From Sesamum alatum (Eukaryota > Streptophyta > Magnoliopsida > Lamiales > Pedaliaceae): 64,000 bases of DNA. The notes beneath the pieces are model-generated. The model had not been told where the DNA came from. It saw only the letters and a list, made by a program, of their open reading frames with translations, and ran no database searches. Shown here one piece after another: positions 56,401 through 64,000 of this stretch (the stretch's first letter is position 1; every line of letters starts with the position of its first letter). Location of the stretch: the NCBI GenBank assembly GCA_034509735.1, contig JACGWO010000003.1, positions 62,001 through 126,000 on the forward strand, given 5' to 3'. Made by a program: the position numbers and the translations under genes.

Positions 56401-57446
56401 TGCACCCAATTGAAGAGAATGTTCATGAGTTTCTACATAGTAGACGAGAAACAAAAGAAATCCACAGAGATACATAGATTTGAATTCAAGCTTTTCTGAT
56501 CATCAAATAATCCTTTCAGTTACAGAGGCAAAAGGCAATCCATATGCATAGAGCAAATTGATTCAGACAATCAAATTTAAGCTGCACTCAATCAGCTTCA
56601 CTTTGTGGAAGGATCAACTTCATTCTGCGGCAGAATTAGCAAATTTCCAGTGCAGAATACAACTTATTCTGCAGCAAAATTTGGCAGAAGTCCGTTGCAT
56701 AATCAGTAGCATCAAAATAAGCTGAAATCTGCTGCAAAATTCTTCTGCAGAGTTCTTGGAATGGTAAACACTAAAGACTTGAAAATGTATTTCCATTGAC
56801 GAATGGGTTACAGAGCAGTTTAACCGAAATCCTATCACTTTCTCGGTAAAGTTCTATCCAGCTCTTCTACTAAAAATATAATGTGCTTATTATACGTCTA
56901 TCCTATTGAGCAATAACACTACTGTGAATAGATGTCTCAACCATATATTATGGCTGAATCAGATTCATATCTCTGTAGGTTAAAAGTATTCTTTTGTGTA
57001 GAAGTGGTAGAACTTTTTTTATTCCAAAGGAAGCATTTCGGTATCATCAAAAAAGGGAAATGGAGAGAGAATTACGAATCACAAAAACAAAATATATACA
57101 AGATTTTTATATACAAGAAAGAATTCACGACAGATGATGGAAAGATAGTAGATAAGACAGAATTCATTACTTTTATTAAAAAATTATACAAAGGATCAAA
57201 GGACATTAAGTTTTAATTAAACAGATTAAATTAAGGCCATTTTCATTACATGAAAAAAAAACAAGGTCACAAAAAGACTTAAATATGATTTTGGCAACAC
57301 ACAATATACTTCTGGAAACTGACACGTTAAATGGAATAGGCATAGCATCAATCTAGAATGCATGTTATCCTTCGCTGAGTCTATGATGTGAAAGTGTGAT
57401 ACGTCAAATTAAGACAGTTGTTTTACCTTCACAACTTTTGACACCA

Positions 57447-57680
57447 TCCGCTAGGGAATATCTTAACTAAGCCAACTTCTATTGCTGGCTTGAATCCTAC
57501 CATTCCGAAAGCTTACTAGCTAGGCCGGCTTGCTTAACTACTTCTTTTCCTTGCCTGACTTTGCCTAACCCCGATGGCATTCCTGGCTTGGAACCAGGGT
57601 GGCTTGCTTACCGGATTTGACTGAATTCCAAATACTGGAACAACGGGCAGGCAACCCTCTCTTCAACCACTCCTATGGTA
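57447..57680. other. ~234-bp insertion in unit 2, origin unknown
   Basis: Present only in unit 2, between CACCAT and CCTCGAATTCC, which are nearly contiguous in the other units. It is GC-richer than its host, with GGCTTGCTTA and GCCTGACTTTGCC words, and has no clear terminal repeat or duplication. It could be organelle DNA or filler from end-joining repair. Confidence 0.6.
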
Positions 57681-58484
57681 CCTCGAATTCCTGAAGGCCA
57701 TGTACATTTTCCTACTCATTATCCCTGTCAACAAAAATATTGAAAAATTGCCATTCAGTCTATTCACTACAGAACATATTCAGACATTTATAAAATTAAC
57801 CAACCATACAAGCGGATAACCTGATTACATTTTTGGTTAAAATTCTATTCTGATCAAACATAATGAGTTTAAGTGAGGTGATAAAGGACTTCCAACAAGT
57901 AGTTGCCTCCAACAGCCACTTTCTAGATGATTAGACAGAAACTATTTGCTATAAGCAAAACAAATCAACGTACAAACGCAAGAGCTATAGCCATCTCCCT
58001 TAAATTGGGAACAATTAACTACAGGACATTTACACACTATTACTCTAAATGTCTTGAATGTGCACATACATATGTCAGAAATTGAAAATGCTAAAGAAAA
58101 AAATCAGCAATTTACCACGACAAGCCCCTAGAAAGCTGTAATATCAGCTGTTCTTGCCAACAGCCACCATTGTTCTCCAAGCACACATTGGTCTCTACAT
58201 CCATAGTACAAAAGCAAGAACTCCAAGTTGATGAGTGGGGATTGCCTTTCTTCCTTGCTTCACAATTTTATTAAGATTGTCATCCGCTCATTTCTCATCT
58301 CCCAAGGCATCTTTAGAAGAAGTCAGCCCTCTAACACAACCTACCATTATAAAATTATTGTAGCAAAACTCTATGCAGAAAGAGAAATATCACGCAGCAG
58401 AATCAAATTCTGCTTCCGAATTCATTTACACATCACACAAGCACAAGAGAAACATAAAATTAGCAAATTTCATACTTGAATATT

Positions 58485-58860
58485 TTTTTCCACTGGTTCT
58501 TCTTCCCTAGGATTCCAAATGCATTTGCTGCAGCATTTAACGGAAATCTGGTCTCCCATGCAATCCCTTTTTCTAAGGCACCAGAAACAACAGCTTCCAT
58601 ATTTCGAAGACGAGGAACCTGCCAGATTAGTTAATATTATTTCAATGGATGACATCATTTTATTGAATAATGTAAGAAGTTTAATATAGAATCCCTAACA
58701 AGTAATTACAAACTAAACATACACTTCCGGAATAGATTCTGTACCGTTTGTCCTGAACCAACTAAATCTTTCTTACACCACAAATTCTATTTTTGTTTTC
58801 TTTAATTTTTTATTTCTTTTGCACCACAAGTGCTGGTTCTTCATTCCCGAATTCTGAATA
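58485..58860 (-). pseudogene. PPR-like exon pair, unit 2
   Basis: Exon B at ~58625-58485 is shifted out of frame (open only in a wrong frame from 58658). Exon A lies at ~58850-58745. A longer T-rich insertion separates A from its upstream sequence. Confidence 0.45.
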
Positions 58861-60742
58861 AGTTTCCTGCACCCAAATGAAGAGAATGTTCATGAGTTTC
58901 TACCTAGTAGATGAGAAACAAAAGAAATCCATAGAGATAGATTGATTTGAATTCAAGCTTTCCAATCATCAAATAATCCTTTCACTTGCAGATGCAAAAT
59001 GCAATGCATATATATAGAACAAATTGATTCAGACAATCAAAGTAAAGATGCATTCAATCAGCTTCACTTTGTGGATGGTTCAACTTCATTCTGCAGCAGA
59101 ATTAGCAAATTTCCAATGCTGAATACATCTTATTCTGCCGCAAAATTCGGCAGAAGTCTGTTGCATAATCAGCTGCATCAAAATAAGCTGGATTCTGCTG
59201 CAAAATTCTTCTGCAGTCTTGGAATGGAAAACAATAAAGACTTGAAAATGTATTTCGATTGACGAATGAGTTACAGAGCAGTTTAACCGGAAACCTATCT
59301 CTTTCTTGTAAACGTTCTATCCAACTCTTCTACTAACAATATAATGTGCTTATTATACGTCTATCATGTTCAACAATAACACAACTGCAGATAGATGTCG
59401 TCTCAGCCATATATTATTGTTGACTTAGATTCATCTTTCTGTAGGTTAAAAGTTTTCTTTGTGTAAAAGTGGTAGAACTTTTTTGATTCCAAAAGAAGCA
59501 TTTCGGTATCATCAAAAAAGGGAAATCGAGATAGAATTACAAATTACAAAAATACAAAATATATACAAGATTTGTTTATATACAAGAATGAATTCACGAC
59601 AGATGATGGTACGATAGTAGACAAGACAGTATTCATTACTTTTATAAAGAACATATACAAACGATCAAACGACATTAAGTTTTAATTAAACAGATTAAAT
59701 AAAGGCCATTTTCATTAAATGAAAAAAAAAAGGTTACGAAAGGACTTAAATATGATTTTGGCGACAAACCAATATACCTTTTGAAATTGACACATTAAAT
59801 GGAATAGGCATCGCATCAATCTAGAATGCAGATCATCCTTTGATGAGTCTATGATGTGACAGTGTGATACGTCAAATGAAGACAGTTGTTTTACCTTCAC
59901 AACTTTTGACACCATCACCTCGAATTCCTGGAGGCCATGTACATTTTCTCTACTCATTGTCCCTGGCGACAAAACTATTGAAATATTGTCATTTAGTCTA
60001 TTCACTACAGAACATATTCAGACATTTATGAAATTAACCAACCATACAAGCAGATAAACTGATTACATTGTTGGTTAAAATTCTATTCTGAAACAAACAT
60101 AATGAGTTTATTTGAGGTTATAAAGGACTTCCAACAAGTAGTTGCCTCCAATAGCAACTTTCTAGATGATTTGACAAAATCTATTTGCTATAAGCAAAAC
60201 AAACCAACGTACAAACACAAGAGCTATAGCCATCTCCTCCCTTAAACTGCAAACATTTAACTACAGGGCATTCACACACTATTACTCTAAATGTTCTTGA
60301 ATGTGCACATACATATGTCAGAAATTGAAAATGCTAAAGAAAAATATCATCAATTTACCACAACAGCTTGCCAACAGCCACCATTGTTCTCCAAGCACGC
60401 ATTGGTCTCTACATCTAGAGTTCAAAAGCAACAACTACAAGTTGATGAGTGGGTATTGCCTTTTTTTCTTGCTTCACAATTCTATTAAGATCGTCATTCT
60501 CTCATTTCTAATCTCCCAAGGCAACTTTAGAAATTTGTTTTCGTAATCTGAAGATATGGCAGAGAGAAGTCAGCCCAGTAAGACAACCTACCATTTATAA
60601 AATGGTCGCAGCAATGCACTATGCAGAAACAGAACTAGCATGAAATAGAACTTGAATTTTCTGCAATTGTGCTAATTCTGCCTCCGAATCATTTACATAT
60701 CACACAAGCACAAGGGAAACATAAAATTTCCAAGGATCATAC

Positions 60743-61100
60743 TTGAATATTTTTTCCACTGGTTCCTCTTCCCTAGGATTCCAAATGCATTTGCTGCAGC
60801 ATTTAACGGAAATCCGGTCTCCCATGCAATCCCTTTATCTAAGACACCAGAAACAACAGCTTCCTTATTTTGAAGACTAGCCACCTGCCAGATAGTTAGT
60901 TTTATTTCTATGGATGATATCATGTTATTGCATAATGTAATAAGTTTAACACAGAATCTCTAAGAAGTAACTACAAACTAAACATACAATTCTGGAAAAG
61001 ATTATGTACCTTTTGTCCTGAATCAACTTACACCACAAATTCTTTTTTTGTTTCCATTTTTTTTTCTTTTCGCACCACAAGTGCTGGTTGTTCATTCCCC
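60743..61100 (-). pseudogene. PPR-like exon pair, unit 3 (best preserved)
   Basis: Exon B (60884-60743) is open and reads NKEAVVSGVLDKGIAWE, then NAFGILGKRNQWKK. It is bounded by a CTGGCAG acceptor and a GTATGA donor. Exon A (~61100-61010) has KNQHLWC and, after a stop, VGSGQK followed by a GTACAT donor. Together they resemble the N-terminal part of the plant pentatricopeptide protein of the At4g18975 type, which has HHLW...KRDS.GSGQK, then KEAV...LDKW..WE.EFP and ILGKR.QWKR (from memory). The other exons are not seen. A stop in exon A and the missing remainder make it a fragment. Confidence 0.5.
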
Positions 61101-62359
61101 AAATCTGAATAAGTTTCCTGCACTCAAATGAAGAGAATGTTCATGAGTTTCCACGTAGTAGACGAGAAACAAAAGAAATCCACAGAGATAGATTGATTTA
61201 AATTCAAGCTTTCTAATCGTCAAATAATCCTTTCACTTACAGATTCAAAAGGCAATGAATATATAGAGCAAATTAATTCAGACAATCAAAGTTAAGCTGC
61301 ACTCAATCAGCTTCACTTTGTGGAAGGATCAACTTCATTCTGCAGCAGAATTAGCAAATTTTCAGTGCAGAATACAATTTATTCTGCAGCAAAATTCGAA
61401 AGAAGTCTGTTACATAATCAGCTGTATCCAAATAAGCTGAATTCTGCTGCAAAATTCTTCTACAGAGTTTTTGGAATGAAAACAATAAAGACTTGAAAAT
61501 GTATTTCCGTTGACGAATGAGTTACAGAGCAGTTTAACCGAAAACCTATCTCTTTCTCAGTAAAGTTCTATCCAACTCTTCTACTAATGATGTAATGTGC
61601 TTATTATACGTCTATCTTATTCAACAATAACGCTACTGCAAATAGATGTCGGCTCAGATTCATCTTCCTGTAGGTTAAAAGTTTTCTTTTGTGTAGAAGT
61701 GGTAGAACTTTTTTGATTCCAAAGGAAGCATTTCGATATCATCAAAAGAGGGAAATGGAGAGAGAATTATGAATTACAAAAACACAAAATATATACAAGA
61801 TTTTTTATATACAAGAAAGAATTCACGACAGATAATGGTAAGATAGTAGACAAGACAGAATTCATTACTTTTATTAAAAACATATACAAAAGATCAAACG
61901 ACATTAAGGTTTAATTAAACAGATTAAATAAAGGCCACTTTCATTACATGAAAAAATAATAAAAAAGGTTACGAAAGGACTTAAATATGATTTTGGCAAC
62001 AAACCAATATACTTTGTGAAATTGACACACTAACTGGAATAGGCATAGCATCAATCTAGAATGCAGATCATCCTTCGATGAGTCTATGATGTAAAAGTGT
62101 GATACGTCAAATGAAGACAGTTGTTTTACCTTCACTACTTTTGACACCATCACCTCGAATTCCTGGAACCATATACATTTTCTCTACTCAATATCCCTGT
62201 TGACAAAAATATTGAGAAATTGTTATTCAGTCAATTCACTACAGAACATATTCAAACATTTAGAATTCTACAATTGTGCTAATTCTCCTTCCGAATTCAT
62301 TTACACATTACACAAGCACAAGAGAAACATAAAAGTTGCAAGGTTCATACTTGAATATT

Positions 62360-62735
62360 TTTTCCACTGGCTCCTCTTCCCTAAGATTCCAAATGCATTT
62401 GCTGCAGCATTTAACGGAAATCCGGTCTCCCATGCAATCCCTTTTATCTAAGGCACTAGAAAAACAACTCCCTTATTTCGAGCACTAGCAACCTGCCAGA
62501 TTAGTCAATTATTTCAATGTATGATATCATGTTATTTAATAATGTAATAAGTTTAACACAGAATCGCTACCAAGTATTACAAACTAAACATACACTTCCG
62601 GAGAAAAGATTCCGTACCTTTTGTCGAGAACCAACTCAACCTGTCTTACACCACAAGTTCTTTTCTTGTTTTCTTTAGTTTCCTTTTTTTCTTTTTTGCA
62701 CCACAAGTGCTAGTTCTTCATTCCCAAAATCTGAA
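62360..62735 (-). pseudogene. PPR-like exon pair, unit 4
   Basis: Exon B (~62500-62360) and exon A (~62730-62615) carry indels, for example near 62450-62470. They lie within a unit shortened by a ~650-bp deletion at ~62264. Confidence 0.45.
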
Positions 62736-64000
62736 TAAGTTTCCTGCACCCAAATGAATAGAATGTTCATGAGTTTCTTATCCACAGAGATAGATTGATT
62801 TCAATTCAAGCTTTCTGGTCATGAAAATAATCCCTTCAGTTACAGATGCAAAAGGAAATCCATATATATGAGATTAAATTATTCAGACAATCAAAGTTTA
62901 GCTGCATTCAATCAGCTTCACTTTGTGGAAGGATCAACTTCATTCTGCAGCAGAATTAGCAAATCTCCAGTGCAGAATACAACTTATTCTGCCGCAAAAT
63001 TTGGCAGAAGTCTGTTGCATAATCAGCTGCATCAAAATAAGTTGAATTCTGCTGCAAAATTCTTCTACAGAGTTCTAGGAATGGGAAACAATAAATACTT
63101 GAAAATGAACTTCCATTGACGAATGAGTTACAGAGCAGTTTAACCTAAAACCTATATCTTTCTCGGTAAAGTTCTATCCAGCACCTCTACTAATAATATA
63201 ATGTGCTTATTATATGTCTCTCTTTCAGCAATAATGCCATTTTCATTACATGAAAAAAAAAAAAAAAAGGTTACGAAAGGACTTAAATATGATTTTGGCA
63301 ACAAACCAATATACTTTTTGAAATTGACATTAAATGGAATAAGCATAGCATCAATCCAGAATGAAGATCATCCTTCGATGAGTCTATGATGTAAACGTGT
63401 GATACGTCAAATGAAGACTGTTGTTCTACCTTCAGTCCTTTTGACATCATCACCTCGAATTCCTGGAGGCCATGTACATTTTCTCTACTCATTATCCCTG
63501 TCGACAAAAATATTGAAAAATTGTCATTCTGTCTATTCACTACAGAACATATTCAGACATTTATAAAATTAACCAACCATACAAGCAGATAAACTGATTA
63601 CATTGTTGGTTAAAATCCTATTCTGAATCAAACATAATGAGTTTAAGTGAGGTGATAAAGGACTCCAACAAGTAGTTGCCTCCAATGGCCACTTCCTAGA
63701 TGATCTGACAGAAACTATTTGCTATAAGCAAAACAAATCAACGTACAAACACAAGAGCTATAGCCATCTCCCTTCAACTGCAAACAATTAACCACAGGGC
63801 ATTCACCCACTATTACTCTAAATGTTCTTGAATGTACACATACATACGTCAGAAATTGAAAATGCTAGAGAAAAAAATCATCAATTTACCAGAACAAGCC
63901 CCTGGCAAGCTGTAATATTAGCTGTTGTTCTTGCCAACAGCCACCATTGTTCTCCAAGCACGCATTGGTCTATGATTTACGGAATTCACGACATTGGACT

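Larger units (their letters stand above)
55105..64000 (-). repeat. Tandem array of a ~2.2-2.5-kb gene-fragment unit
   Basis: The landmark GATGAGTCTATGATGT or a variant recurs near 55105, 57369, 59832, 62065 and 63368, defining four units and a partial fifth. All share, in the same order, a CACCTCGAATTCCTGGAGGCC block, an AACCAACCATACAAGC block, exon-like blocks B and A, a TCTGCAGCAGAATT-rich block and an A/T-rich block. Unit 2 is longer because of a ~234-bp insertion. Unit 4 is short because of deletions of about 650 and 310 bp. The array probably arose by unequal exchange after a gene-fragment duplication. Confidence 0.9.

Overview
The window looks like nuclear DNA from a dicotyledonous plant. 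It is repeat-rich and AT-rich, and it holds plant-type LINE, Copia, Gypsy, Helitron and MULE elements, a plant pararetrovirus (Caulimoviridae) integration, and exon remnants resembling a plant PPR gene. I see no complete ordinary host gene. The species cannot be named from the sequence alone.

Layout. 1-8533: about 26 head-to-tail copies of a ~333-bp satellite. 8534-19200: a degraded Ty1/Copia element on the minus strand (tRNA-Met type PBS at 17014, LTR at 17028-19200, gag, protease and integrase remnants, RT core deleted). A 4.1-kb plant LINE sits inside its gag and is bounded by a 14-bp target-site duplication; this LINE has lost its own RT core. A GC-richer block inside the Copia LTR looks like transferred mitochondrial DNA. 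19615-21635: six more satellite monomers in the opposite orientation. 21636-22827: a Gypsy LTR with PBS. 22828-24630: a ~0.8-kb tandem repeat. 24640-25612: the 3' end of a second LINE. 26985-31180: a directly duplicated AT-rich block carrying Helitrons and a MULE-like element whose target sites are readable by comparing the two copies.

32625-50333: an endogenous pararetrovirus locus. Two nearly identical copies lie in tandem on the minus strand. The gene order in the sense direction is movement protein, a coiled-coil ORF, capsid-protease-RT-RNase H, a small overlapping ORF, a C-terminal ORF of unknown function, then a promoter and leader. Copy 2 retains the tRNA-Met primer site and the whole movement-protein ORF. 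Copy 1 starts inside the movement protein. The two copies differ mainly by one-base changes in homopolymer runs. A third, rearranged copy (one inverted piece and two deleted pieces) lies at 48532-50333. AT-rich repeats, partly inverted relative to each other, flank the locus.

53161-54010 has exon-like segments of an unidentified gene. 55105-64000 is a tandem array of a ~2.2-2.5-kb unit. Each unit carries two decayed minus-strand exons that resemble a plant PPR protein of the At4g18975 type. The most interesting features are the structure of the pararetrovirus locus, the higher-order organisation of the satellite and its inverted partner, and the nested Helitron/MULE insertions with visible target sites. 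I found nothing that qualifies as a new enzymatic or defence system.
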